Part shown: positions 23,505-34,535 of the stretch, in pieces
How the letters are laid out: every line of letters begins with the position of its first letter
How positions within the stretch are numbered: the first letter of the stretch is position 1
DNA from: Ascaphus truei
Taxonomy: Eukaryota; Chordata; Amphibia; Anura; Ascaphidae
Reading direction: 5' to 3'
Assembly (NCBI GenBank): GCA_036426205.1
Contig: CM071573.1
Coordinates: 38,845,455-38,909,454 of the forward strand
Length of the DNA stretch: 64,000 nucleotides
Position numbers and translations under genes: made by a program
Notes under the pieces: model-generated
Databases searched by the model: none
Told to the model about the DNA's origin: nothing
What the model saw: the letters and a program-made list of their open reading frames with translations, nothing else

Positions 23505-23940
23505 TTACACCTTATGCTAAATGGCAGGCCAATTCAGGGCTCAGAAGGTGTAACAGTTAATAAGGTGGAAAGTCCCCTATAGTTGTTGAGAGAATTATTG
23601 TTAAGGAACAGCAGGTAACTATTTTTTTTAGTGCCACTGGTCCTTAACTCTATATTCTACTTATATTATACCAAGTGGTGGGGCACCTTATTGGTACCCG
23701 ATCGACTGGCGTTGATCGGGGATATGTCAGATTATACCTTATGCTATATGGCAGGCCAATTCAGGGCTCAGAAAGTATAATAGTTAATAAGGTGATAAGT
23801 CTCAAAAAACTTGGAAAGAGAAAATTTTGTTAAGGAACAACAGGTGACTATTTTATTTTTTTAATACCACTGGTCCTTAACTCTATATTCTATCAAGTAG
23901 TGGGCACCTTATTGGTACACGATCGACTGGCGTTGATCGG
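23505..23940 (+). repeat. 227-bp tandem duplication in the retroviral leader
   Basis: Copy 1 is 23505-23731 and copy 2 is 23732-23940. Both contain GGCAGGCCAATTCAGGGCTC, then ACTGGTCCTTAACTCTATAT, and end with a CGATCGACTGGCGTTGATCG hairpin. They differ by substitutions and small deletions. They sit between the primer-binding site and the gag start, the place of the packaging signal in retroviruses. Confidence 0.85.
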
Positions 23941-23958
23941 TGTAAATACAGGAGAATT

Positions 23959-24042
23959 ATGGGGAACCTACATTCTCAGTCGCCGGCGAAGGGTACGTCC
24001 CTTGAAATTATGTGTGGACTTTATGGCAATAAAATGTTTTAA
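23959..24042 (+). pseudogene. gag start, truncated
   Basis: ATG GGG AAC gives Met-Gly-Asn with a Ser at position 6, a myristoylation-type start as in many retroviral matrix proteins. The frame stops after 27 codons with TAA. No further capsid sequence is readable downstream. Confidence 0.45.
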
Positions 24043-24430
24043 AAATGGATATTTAGTGGCGCAGAATATATAAAAGAAGAAGGAAAGTGAAACATATCAG
24101 GCTCTGTTTTAAAAATAACTGCAGCATTTTCTAATCCCCTTTTCCTCATCTCCCGTCCCTCACCCTTTTTCACTGAAAGGTCACAGGACTTGCATGTCTG
24201 TGAGACATGAAAGTTAATTATTAACCTAGGAAGAAATGGCTTCAATTTAAGAATGTTAAAGTAGTTTTTTAGGAATGAATGCCTTAATACTGCATGGAAA
24301 AAGAAAAAGGGGACATCCTCTTTAAATGTTTTTTGTTTGTTTTTGTCTTAGAAAGCTCATAGTCACTAGTTTGATGGCATAATAATATACATGTCATGGA
24401 GTGAAGTGTTTGTGTGTCACTCTGATAGTT

Positions 24431-24567
24431 AATGTATGTATGTATGTAAGTATGCATGTCTTTATTCATATAGCACCATTAGTGTACATAGCGCTTTACA
24501 TTGTCACGTACATTGTCACGTCAGTACTAATCATAAAAATAACAAATAATACAAATAACAGATCATT
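24431..24567 (-). mobile_element. Truncated 3 prime end of the 5.5-9 kb LINE family
   Basis: CTTTATTCATATAGCACC, then TGTACATAGCGCTTTACA and AATAACAGATCAT match the tail of the LINE at about 5548-5650. It is only about 110 bases long and sits next to a TATG repeat, inside the retroviral remnant, so it inserted later. Confidence 0.75.
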
Positions 24568-25504
24568 ATGATTTTGAATGAAATAATAATAAGGGTTACA
24601 ATAAACTTATACAACAAAAAAACTAAAATGCAAAAATCTACTTCCAATATGACAAAAATACACAGTGCAATACTTATATATATACTTATAAAAGGGTCAT
24701 TTAAGTTTAAACCCTTTTGTCAAAGTGTATTAAGCCTGCTGCCATTTACAAGGCATGACAGTAGCATTTAAAATAAACCTAGGAAGCATTGTATGTTGAA
24801 GTTTTGTTAATTGCCCGTAGAAAGTAGAATGAATGTTGATGGAAGATAAACTCAGAGAACGTGTGTGTGTGTGTGTGTGGGTGGGTGTGTGTAAGAAAGA
24901 TAAGGAATTAATAGTAAATAAAACAATAAGATTTTTGTTTTATAGGAAGGGTTGCAGAGATGGTTTTGTTTTTGTTTTTTAGTTGTCAAGGTTTCTCTGT
25001 TCAAACTTATAATAGGAAACTAACGGTTTGTTTTCTTAAATACACTGCTCGTCTTATTTTTGAGCAACAGTAATTTAAAAGAGGGAAGGTTAAAAGCAGC
25101 CAAACGGGCTGGCCCTCCTCCTCGAGCTTAAGGAATGTACAAAGACCACGTTCCAGACATGAAAAGTTAACTAGAAGCTGAAAAAAAAAAAAAATATGTT
25201 TAAAAGCAGCTTAGTTATAGTATGGGGAAAGAGAATGATTCTGTAATGTATTTATTTTTGGACTGAGTTTGCAGGATCAAACAGGTCTGTTTTGGGTTTT
25301 TATCTTATTTTTTTTAAAGTTAATTTTGCTCTGTATCAGAGAAGTGTGAAATTATGCTTATTTATTGTGCTTTTTGTTTTTTGTATCTATTTTAGGATAA
25401 ATACCTCATAGTTTATGGGCGTCTCCCAACAACAGTACTGGGTACGTCTGGTCTGCTGCACCAGTACAGGTTAAATTATTTCCCAAGCTGCCCTCCCCAG
25501 AATT

Positions 25505-25630
25505 GGCCAATACCCACTCAGCAGAAATGCTTTAGATGGCATAGCCCCTATTATGTAGGAATTATTACTAGAAGGGGTTATACTCCCCACATGCAGTATC
25601 CAAATTACCTCTATGCAGAAACCAGTAAAC
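25505..25630 (+). pseudogene. Retroviral reverse-transcriptase trace
   Basis: The frame starting at 25505 reads GQYPLSRNALDGIAPIM, a stop, then ELLLEGVILPT and MQKPV. The QYP-S-x5-GI-P start and the LL-x2-G-x-L-P run fit the beginning of a gammaretrovirus-like RT. One in-frame stop is present and the rest of pol cannot be followed. Confidence 0.55.
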
Positions 25631-27180
25631 ACATTTCAATTCTATTTGTTCTAATTAGGAGATGTTTTTTTAATTCTATTTGTTATAATTGTTTTATTAA
25701 CAATACAATAATATTTAATATGTATTTCCGTATTTGAATAGTGTCAAAAGTATACTCAGTACTTCACAAAGTGTACAATATAAACGAGTAAGCATAAAGT
25801 CAGATATGAAATAATTTTTCCTATAAAGTAAATTGCATATGTGATGTATTTTTTATAAACTTTTAACCATTACCTCTCCTTTCCCTCCAAAAGGTGTCTT
25901 AATTTGAACCCTCATCTATAGCCTCTCATTTTAAAGAATGCAACTGTAGGCAATCCAGATTTTATTTTTTAAGCAGTAGCTATTGTCAAATTCATGATAT
26001 ATATATTTCAATCTCAAGGTGCTGATGTTTTAAATACCATCATCCTTTATGTCGTATATTGTTCACATGGCATAGGATTTGCATATGAACAAAAGAGAGG
26101 ATAATTTATATGATTTTCCATAACACACTTGTCTATATGCGGACTCTGCCTATTTTGTTCATTGCAACATTACCTTGTGTGTGTTGTTTTGTTATTTATC
26201 CTTTAGCATTCCTTGCCGATATGACTCCATTCATACTGTTTTGTGTTTTGGTGCTGTCTACTCATTGCTACACTTAGCAACATGTTATTTCATGAACATT
26301 CATGTAGAGAGGGATATACCCCTTCTCTTTACATTTTCCAGCATAACTATTGGATAGCTTTATTTTGAGCCTGTTTGGGAACTAAGTATTAATGTGATAA
26401 GCTGCTACTCTGCAGTGTTTTGTGGTGAAGCTAATTAGCATTGTTAGTATATTATGGACACTGGCCCCTCATGTTCTGATAGGGCTTTACACTTGTGTTC
26501 ATATTAGCATTTTTGTTTACCGTATACTGTCCGTTTCGCTCACATGGGGATTCTCTTATTTATGGTTTATTAGTTGTCATTTTATGCATTTCGTGAGTTT
26601 TTAGCTTGTAAAAAAGTTGTATACGTTTTAGTTGTGTTATAGTTAGGTTTATGTGAATATTTCCCATTTGGTCTGTAATAAATTTGATATTAGTGTTATT
26701 AGTTATTTAACTGGTACTATATGTATATTTTACTGTTTACAATGAGTGCAAGCTTTAGGGACTTTTAGTGACAACCTCTTGTCACTTATCAGTGTTTTCT
26801 TACGAAATTTCCCTATGCACCGTTGATTTCTTTCTTTTGTAGTTGGTGAGCAAGGTATTTTTGTGTTTATTTTATATGCGGATGCCAAGATAGTGGTGAA
26901 AAACAAAAAAAATTGTGCTGATACTAAATTATAGTGGTTAAAAGCGCTCTCCTTGTGCTTTTATTAATGAAATGTTTAAGTCTCTCCAAACTTAGGTGCA
27001 GCTTATACAGTCTACCAAGGAGAATACAAAGCAGCAGCATCGCAAGAAAAAAGTGTCGGCACCACCATAAACAGTTAACAAAGATAAAGAGTCATCAAGC
27101 AAGTGTTTTTGACCAACAGTTAGTGTATCTAGGCACAATAATTCTAGAACATTTAACCACCGAGGAATTAAGACTTCAGG

Positions 27181-27280
27181 CAAGGCCCGGTCTTAAACGA
27201 ACAATTTGTTTTTTCTGGACTCAATATTATCAAGGCCCAGACTTAAACGAACAATTTGTTTTTTCAGGACTCAATATTAT
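27181..27280. repeat. 50-bp exact-length tandem duplication
   Basis: Units 27181-27230 and 27231-27280 both begin CAAGGCCC and end GGACTCAATATTAT, differing at only three positions. The near identity points to a recent event within the old retroviral remnant. Confidence 0.9.
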
Positions 27281-27366
27281 TATTTTTCTTATGCTTTAGA
27301 GTGTGTTTTTAAGATGTATGCCCCGCTAGGCAAGATCAGCCTATGCCATCCAGATGATGACAAGGG

Positions 27367-28371
27367 ATGATCAGTTTTGAAATATTTGTAATGTTTATTG
27401 TTTTGTGGTCACATCATTTTGCAGACAATCATACAATCTCTCACAATGCTGCACAGGTTAATGGGTCACAAGGGAATATATACAATGAATCCCTGCCATA
27501 CTCTAGTGGCCCCAAAGACAGAATTACATTTAACCCCTTGAGTAGGGATACCTTACACTAATGCCAAATTTAAAAAATGAAATGTTAATTTGAATTTGTT
27601 TACAGGGAACTTTTTCTAAACGTTTAAACTGAATTCCACTGGTAAATGAGGTTCCTGTAGGTGGATTTTACACTGGGAACAACAAATCAATTTATGGGTC
27701 ATGTGTCTCCACCAACCAATGAAACTTGTATGAAAATGTATTTACAGCCCTGAATTAAAAATGTATAGGGAGGATATGGCCTTAATTTTATCCATTAATT
27801 TACTTAACCAAGAACAGGTACAGATTAGATTAATGGCCCTACAGAATAGAATGGCGCTGGACTATATTTTAGCATATGTGCCCTAGTAAAAGAGCAATGT
27901 TATGTTTTTATTAGAGATCAAAGTGGTAAGAATGAGCATGAGCTAGAGAAGATCGCAGAGATACTGGAGAGATTAAGGAAAGGTGGAGATTAGAGGTGGG
28001 TTTTGTTAGGAATTACCAAGTTGGTTGGTTTCCTAGAAGCGAAACTGATGAATGGATTTGTCTGTGTGTTTGCAGTTCTGATTGTTTTGTATGACTGTGT
28101 CATGTGCAGTAAATCCATACTGCAAAGGTGTGTAACACCCTCTACCCAGGCCATGCCACTGATCACAGACGACACTACGGAAGATGCAATCTCAGAAGGG
28201 AAAGTCAGTCCTCCTCAATGGAATACAGATGAAGATGATGGCAGAAAGACCAACCTGGCTGATATGATAGCCAGCAGCTCTGTGAGTTTCCAGAACTATC
28301 AAAGCCATGCAAATTTGGGCCCTCCAGGCCAGTGCAACGCTTCTGAGTTTTATCTGAATTATCCTTAAAAG
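27367..28371 (+). pseudogene. Retroviral env remnant
   Basis: A frame from ATG 27367 starts with a hydrophobic signal-like segment (MISFEIFVMFIVLW) and has N-glycosylation sites NHT, NGS and NES, as expected of a surface subunit; it stops at 27561. Further on, in another frame, LQNRMALDYILA and, after stops and a frame change, EQCYVFIRD match the conserved heptad and Cys region of a transmembrane subunit. FVCVFAVLIVLY in the last frame (to 28368) would be the membrane anchor, followed by an acidic cytoplasmic tail. At least three breaks separate these pieces. Confidence 0.6.
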
Positions 28372-28377
28372 ACTATG

Positions 28378-29930
28378 TGTGACGATAGTGAGGGTTTGGC
28401 CCGGGATTAACGGGGTTACTCCCCAAGGGCCCCCCTCTAACCTCGCCAGGGAGACAAGGGGTTAACTGGGCTGAGTCCAGAATGTGATTTACCCTTGTTT
28501 ATAACATGAAAAAGCTTATTCCCCTGTGTAAAATGTATTGTTGCTGGAGTCAGTGTCTGCATAACCCACCCACTGGGACTTAAGGGGTTAATCTTATATG
28601 CAGTGCTGAATAAACAGTTACCTGAAAACTGGTAATTTGGTAATGGAGTAAGCCAGGACCCTGAGCCTTGGGGGTACAGCCTCCGGATCACCCCCCAAGT
28701 ACACACATATTAAAAATATAACTTTGTCATAAGAGGAACATATATTTTTGATAAAGTGACCTTTTTGCAGTTTTTGAAATGTCCAGAAACCAAATGCTGT
28801 GACTCATATGAGTCTATTCACGTTTGATATGCAAGCTTCCTCTCTGGGAGTGCCTATCAAAAGGGAGGTGTGAATGGGCCAGTTGGATGCTAAATAGGAC
28901 ATCCTGCTAGAATTTAGCCTAGCTTCACAGGGGTATTGCTATGCGAGACCCAGGAATGGAAGTGTTTGTTATTCACACCTTCCAGCCAAAAGGTATCCTG
29001 CTTCAAAGGGTTTATTGATGGGGTAGGGGTGGAGCTACCCCAAGCAGGATATCAAAATGAGTAACCTTATTAAATATAAGAATATTATGAGATGTCCTTG
29101 GCTGACCAAGCTAAGAATTACATATTAGTATTAGTGGGATTTAGCATATCTTTGGGAGTCTAAACACTGTATATGTAACTGCTGCTAAATGCCAGATATT
29201 CATATCTCTATTAATTTTCATATTACACTGTAATGTTGGGTCTCTCTGCGAGCGTCAGGGGGGACGGAATGTATTAATATGTCTCCTCTGACTGTATGTA
29301 TTACTGAACTCAAGTTATGAGGTGATTTGCAGTAAATATGAAATTTTGGTTGAGTTCTGAGAAACTGCAACTCCCTGCTATGATAATGAGCAGGAATGAC
29401 AAGCCTGGTCATCAAAGGCTAAGTGGCTAATTGCTTATGCTTGGCCCAACGGACAAAAGGAATTAACCAGAGTAAGTGTAACTTTTCACACTGGACCCTG
29501 GAAACCCAAAGTCAGCTTCAAAAGCTTCAAAGGGGATTTTACTAGACGGCACGGCGCCGTAAGCTGGGATGCAAGGGTTAAAATTATATATAAGTCAGAG
29601 CCACCCTTTTATCCAGGTTGTTTATGTTCATGCAAGGTTCTTCATTGTTCTTCATGCAAATGATCTTCATGCATGCATGTATCCTGCCTGTTTTGCTGTG
29701 ATGTCAACTGAAATATGGGAGAAGTGTAATCCTGATGGCTTTCTTGCCATAATCTTTAAGTAAGTGTCTATATTTTGCCTGTTATTTGTACATATCTGTT
29801 GTGTTCACCTTTATCAAGGAATAAAATCACTTTATTATATCTTAAGTCTCGTCCCAGTTCAAACCCAGGTATATATATATTTATATATAGTTTTGGTGTA
29901 AATTACAACTTGTCACAAGCTACCGTGACA
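28378..29930 (+). mobile_element. Solo LTR, 1553 bp, with CTATG target duplication
   Basis: It starts TGTGACGATAGTG and ends CTACCGTGACA, so TG...CA with an extended inverted end. The five bases CTATG occur on both sides (28373-28377 and 29931-29935). A TATATATAA at 29585-29593 and an AATAAA at 29820-29825 would mark promoter and polyadenylation signals, placing U3 on the left. It differs from the LTR-like block at 22.6 kb, so it is a separate insertion that recombined down to one LTR. Confidence 0.8.
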
Positions 29931-29935
29931 CTATG

Positions 29936-30229
29936 GGCCTCATGCAGTAAGCCTTGATAAAATCTTTTCGGCAAGGGTTGCCGATAGGCCTTTTTTTGAC
30001 GATTTGCCCTCGCAGTTTTCAGTAAGGGCCGAATCCATGCCGATCCCTGCCGAATCACTGTGAAAGCAAAACTGCCGATGAGCCTTTGCCGATACAGCCT
30101 GGCTCCCGATAAGCCTTCCGATAGGACTTTTGTGCCGATAGATGTTTGCAGCAGAGAGAGACAAGCCGCTCTCTCAGCGCAAACATCGGCAAAATAAAAA
30201 GTATTTATAAACAACTTTTACTGGTAGTG
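29936..30229. repeat. Repeat fragment with many CCGAT/ATCGG units
   Basis: Begins GGGCCTCATGCAGTAAGCC and contains about ten CCGAT or complementary ATCGG words in both orientations, so much of it could fold. The LTR inserted exactly at its left edge. The start resembles Harbinger-type termini, but no matching right end was found. Confidence 0.4.
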
Positions 30230-30234
30230 TACAT

Positions 30235-30477
30235 GTGCAGGGGGTCTCCGGAGCTGAACCACATTGGTTTCAGGTCCGGGGACCCCCTGCTTCCCGAGAT
30301 ACAGGCCCCTTTATGAGGTGCCGGTATCCCTCTGCATTTAAAGGTCCCGATTACGTGACCGCGGAATTTAAACAAAGCAGAGGGATACCGGCACCCCATA
30401 AAGTGGCCTGTATCTCGGGAAGCAGGGAGTCCCCGGACCTAAAACCAAAGCGGTTCAGCTCCGGAGACCCTCTGCAC
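30235..30477. repeat. Palindrome 1, about 120-bp arms
   Basis: The left arm GTGCAGGGGGTCTCCGGAGC is answered by GCTCCGGAGACCCTCTGCAC at the right end. The arms meet around 30356 and contain CCCGAGATACAGGCC and its complement. Confidence 0.85.
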
Positions 30478-30529
30478 AACTACACTATCAGTAAGACACA
30501 CATATCAATAAACACTCGTTCCTTACCTT

Positions 30530-30910
30530 TGCGGCTATGTGCTATGGTAACGAAGCAACATGAATGTATTTTTAATAATAGTGTACTGTGAGCAGGGGGT
30601 CCCCTGAGCTGAACCGCGTTGCTTTGTGGTCCAGGGCCCCCTGCTTCCCGAGTTACAGGCCCCGGTATATGTCATCTGGTGGCAGTGTCGCCGCCATCTT
30701 TATAGCACCCCATTCGCGCCGTGTCCGCTATAAATATGGCGGCGACACTGGCACCGGTGCCCCAAACCGAGGCCTGTAACTCGGGAAGCAGGGGGTCTAT
30801 GAGCCACAAATCAATGCGGTTTAGCTCAAGGGACCCCCTGCTTCCGCACAATATTATTAAAAATACATAAATGCTGCTTCATTACCATAGCGGATAGCCG
30901 CTAAGGCAAT
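30530..30910. repeat. Palindrome 2, about 190-bp arms
   Basis: The arms are symmetric around about 30718: GCAGGGGGTCCCCTGAGCTG against its complement near 30815-30835, then ATGTATTTTTAATAATA against its complement at 30851-30868, and the outer GCTATGGTAA hairpin words. It shares the CCCGAGTTACAGGCC module with palindrome 1. Confidence 0.85.
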
Positions 30911-31714
30911 GAAGGGGTTAAGGCAGAATAGTATGTTTATTGGGGACATTTGCCCCCAATAAACATAGCAATAAACAACATACACCCACTGTGTATTTGA
31001 AATACATAAACAACAATAAATACATTAAATACATATAGTACTCACCACCCATTTCTGGCTGCCACGATGAAGGCCATCCTCCTCTTCATCCTGCCCATGT
31101 CCCCTCTGCTGCTGCAAAACAGACACAAGAATGAAAACATCCAATGTAATGTCCCCTAACCCCTTAATCACCATAGCGGTTATCCCACCCTCACCCACCA
31201 CTCGGGATGCCTACATACCCTCCCACACTAACCCCCCACCCCGTGAGGCCTAACCACCCTCACCCACTACCCACAAGTGAGGCCTACCCACATACCGTTG
31301 GGGAACCCCCCCCCCACCCCCAGTACCCACAATAAAAACAATACACAGCCCCACAATAAGCATCATTATATTTATTAAATACATTACCCACCCCCTGTGC
31401 CCCCCCATAAATACAAGATTTATCCTTTTACAAACAAGGTTCATAACACAGCCCCTCGCGAGTCCCCGGTGGGCTGGCGGGGCACCTGATAGACCTACAG
31501 GCTACCAGCAGCCCTTTTCAAACAGGTTCTGGAGGCCTGCTGGTGGGTCCCGCCAAGCGCCATGGCCCCCAGGTGGTCTCCTTCGGTCACCGTGGGCCAC
31601 AATTGGGTCCCCACGGTAGGCCCAAGGATGTCTGGGAGCCCCGGGTCAGACCCACAGGTGTCTGCGGGGCCTCGGGTGGTTCCCACGGGGGTCTGGGGAA
31701 CTCACGAGTGCTCA

Positions 31715-31875
31715 CTACGGGTCCGCGGTGCCCCCACGGATGTGGGACCACCGCTTCATCCCCGCACCTATGGATCGGTGGTGCCCCCACAGATGTGGGA
31801 CCACCGCTTCCTCCCCGCAGACTACGGGTCCATGGTGCCCCCACAGATGTGAGGCCACCGCTTCATCCCCGCATG
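31715..31875. repeat. 53-bp tandem subrepeat in the left arm
   Basis: Three to four copies of a unit with CCCCCACAGATGTG and CCACCGCTTC. The same array is found inverted at about 35045-35205 in the right arm. Confidence 0.8.
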
Positions 31876-32391
31876 TGTCACCCGTGGAACCACCAGCCTG
31901 ATACCCGTGAGATACCCGAGGAGACCCGCAGGTGGTCTCCAGAGGTCTCACACAGAACCACGGAACAAACCCTGAATGTAAAAAAAATAAACCTGGCCTA
32001 TACATTCAATACATACACCCCCCCCCCTACCCCCCCCTCCAACACTGCTACAAGTAGGGCAGATAATGTGGGTCAAAATAACTATTATGCCATAGGGATA
32101 ATAGATTATTTGCCCATATTATAAACAACTAGCATATTCAAATAAAATAAATACTACTGACTCACTCATAAGAGTCTCCGTCGGCAGCAACATCCTTGTC
32201 TTGCCCACAAATACTAGCCAAACAAAGCCATACATTGCAATTCACTTTCAGATATCAATTAACCCCTTAAACACCTATCGGATAATAACCGAAAGGTAAT
32301 TAAGGGGTTAAGCCACACTAGCCCTATACCCACCCTTCACCCATGAATTGTACAGTGGCTTCATCATGCAAAAATATATATTATACAGGAG

Positions 32392-32394
<3 letters not shown>

Positions 32395-32450
<56 letters not shown>
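32395..32450. repeat. (TA)n(CA)n microsatellite in the left arm
   Basis: Mirrored by (TG)n(TA)n at about 34268-34312 in the right arm, so the microsatellite existed before the arms were made or spread by conversion. Confidence 0.9.
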
Positions 32451-33030
32451 CATGATGAACAATATACAAATAAATGTAGAAGGTTATCAAAACATGCTGT
32501 ACTCCAAATAAGACTTCTCCATACAGACACTGTTTGTAATTAATTTCCTTTAATAATCCTAACTGAATTTACAATCACAATTGGCTCTAGTACCATGTGA
32601 CAGGCTTTCAATGACTCGAGCATCCGTTCTCCCCCAGCCTCTGTCACATGCTATACAGAGCCAATCAGATAGAGATGGAGTTCCACGCTCTGATTCTACC
32701 GTACCAGGTGAGGAAGGCCATGTTGCTTTCATGACGTCATCTAAAGGCAATTGAGGCAAGCAATTCTGATTGGTGTGATTTCTTTGCCTTTAAGTGCCGT
32801 CATCATTTTTTTTTATCAGACAAAACACTGTTTTCACGCCACAATCAGGGCGTGGGAACCTATGACGAAATGTACTCACTAGGCCTTTAAAACTCTATGT
32901 CGTCTCATTTTTTGATTCCAGCCGCCGAGGGGAAGGACTCCTACAGAAGAAAGAAGACCAGGGCGTGGCAAAGATGGGAAGAAGACCCCGGAAAGATAGA
33001 GAAAGAAGATTCAGATGAAGATGATACAAT

Positions 33031-33163
33031 AGAAGACCCTGGATTGATTTGGATTTTTATGTAGTGATATTTTTTTATGGTTTTTATTTAGTATGGGTTC
33101 CTGTCCTGGTGGATTGGTTCATGAGTAAGCTGTTTCAACGGGAGTCGGTGGGGTCAAGTAATG
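33031..33163 (+). repeat. Direct repeat, copy in the palindrome spacer
   Basis: Contains GATTGATTTGGATTTTTA, GGTTCCTG and GGGAGTCGGTGGGGTCAAGT. The same 133-bp stretch recurs in the same orientation at 36593-36727, just outside the right arm. A weak coding-like tail (acidic, ending in TAG near 33063) precedes the start; no function is assigned. Confidence 0.8.
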
Positions 33164-33635
33164 GTAAGTGACACTAAAGAAATGTATTTTATTTAACTTG
33201 TTATTTTTTTAATGCTTTTTAAACTTGTGTATTTATTTTTTTGTGGTATATAATTTCTTGCCACTGTATGTATTTATGTATGTATGTATGTATGTCTAGA
33301 GAGATATACATACAGGTAAGAAATGATGTTGTTTTAAAAGCTTGATTTGATGTGTTTAAATTAATTTGTCTATGGCTGCTATGCTCATGTGTGTTTAAAG
33401 TATTTAAGTAGATAGATGTAATGTTGATATGTATGGTGTTACTTGAGGGTCAGGGTTAGCCTTTGTTTTCAATTTGTTATTCTTGTTGTACTTATATTTT
33501 TCACAGGCTAAATGTTATGTTAAGCTGTGGAATTTGTTATTGTTTAATGTGTAGGGATGGAATGTAATTGTTTAGGATGTCATTAGGATGGTAATTGATT
33601 TATGTTTACTGGATTGGTTTAAATTGTATACTGTT

Positions 33636-34003
33636 TGGAGGTACGTACCGACACCACTTTATTGAAGCTGTGGTCGGTACCCCAGCCGGGAAAATCCCGC
33701 CTTGCTAGTGGCCACCCTCTGGTCGTGCCCGCGCTAGACGCGCGTCACGCTCATCGGAGCGTGCGCCCCCTGCACGCGTGTCCAGTTTCTCCCCGAGGGA
33801 GCCCTGTGTCCGCGATCGCGGGACAGCGCAGGGGTGTTCCGGGGGGACCGCGGACCCGCAGCGGTAGGGAGAGCGCCCGATCGGAGGGGCGCTCTTCCGC
33901 TGCTTTCGGCGCGCGCTCCGTCACTCTCGGCGCGCGCTCAGGCTACTGCTGCGGCAGAGAACGGGCGAATGCTCGAATAAACTCTGCCGCAGCAGTATCT
34001 CTG
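33636..34003. repeat. GC-rich module in the palindrome spacer
   Basis: A 370-bp CpG-rich block begins with a small GGTACGTACCGAC...GGTCGGTACC inverted pair and ends with a perfect 16-bp stem (33944-33959 with 33982-33997, TACTGCTGCGGCAGAG). It may be a MITE inserted in the spacer. The longest open frame across it is not protein-like. Confidence 0.6.
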
Positions 34004-34329
34004 TATTTTGCTTGCAATGTTATTGTTACATTCATTTGCAGAATTAATATGGTGCTTAGATTGTATGCATCATATATACAATGTAATTCTATGTGTTGAT
34101 TGGCATTTGAGGTATTTGTTGTGGCATTGATGATTGTGATGTAAGTTCAGTTAGGATTATTAAAGGAAATTATTTTATTGTAGTGTGTCTGTATGGAGAA
34201 GTGTTATTTGGAGTACAGCTGTTTTTAATAACCCTTCTACATTATTTGTACTATTAGTTCATCATGTTGTGTGTGTATATATATATATATAATATCATAT
34301 ATATATATATCTCTCTCTGTATCTATAGA

Positions 34330-34490
34330 ATAGGTTCCTTACCGAGTAATCCAGGATCCAAGATCACAAAGGCAAGAAGGGAACTCAGGAGGTGCAAAAA
34401 AAGCGTGTATTCATTAGAAAAAACTGGCACAAACCCGACGTTTCGGTCCTTGGCACAGGACTTTCTCAAGGTGAGCTCTGTATTTTTTAT
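34330..34490 (+). repeat. Interspersed repeat with ACGTTTCGG core
   Basis: CAAACCCGACGTTTCGGTCC followed by GACTTTCTCAAGGTG is a recurring type of repeat in amphibian DNA by memory. It sits between TA microsatellites in the right arm and has no partner in the left arm, so it inserted after the arms formed. Confidence 0.45.
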
Positions 34491-34495
34491 GCTCT

Positions 34496-34535
<40 letters not shown>

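Larger units (their letters stand above)
22593..28371 (+). mobile_element. Decayed endogenous retrovirus (5 prime LTR to env trace)
   Basis: Retroviral signals occur in the expected order on the + strand: LTR-like block (22593-23221), primer-binding site (23224-23244), leader with a 227-bp duplication (23505-23940), gag start (23959), reverse-transcriptase trace (25505-25630), env signal-peptide-like frame (27367) and env transmembrane-subunit trace ending near 28371. All coding parts are broken and much of gag-pol is unreadable or deleted; only 5.8 kb remains. No matching 3 prime LTR is seen; a different, solo LTR follows at once. The style of the env subunit and of the RT suggests a gamma/epsilon-type lineage, with low certainty. 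Confidence 0.7.

Noticed and set aside
26175..26604. Hydrophobic short frames between 26.1 and 26.6 kb
   Set aside because: AT-rich DNA rich in TTT codons gives false membrane segments; no retroviral motif aligns there.
28378..29930. 3 prime LTR of the retroviral remnant
   Set aside because: It does not resemble the 22.6-kb block, and CTATG flanks both of its own ends, which fits a separate solo LTR.
31543..32124. 193-codon frame in the left arm of the large palindrome
   Set aside because: Runs through the 53-bp subrepeat and C-rich runs; no domain, and the counterpart in the other arm is differently framed.
33635..34099. 154-codon frame in the palindrome spacer
   Set aside because: Covers the GC-rich hairpin module; Arg/Ser-rich composition follows from CpG-rich DNA.
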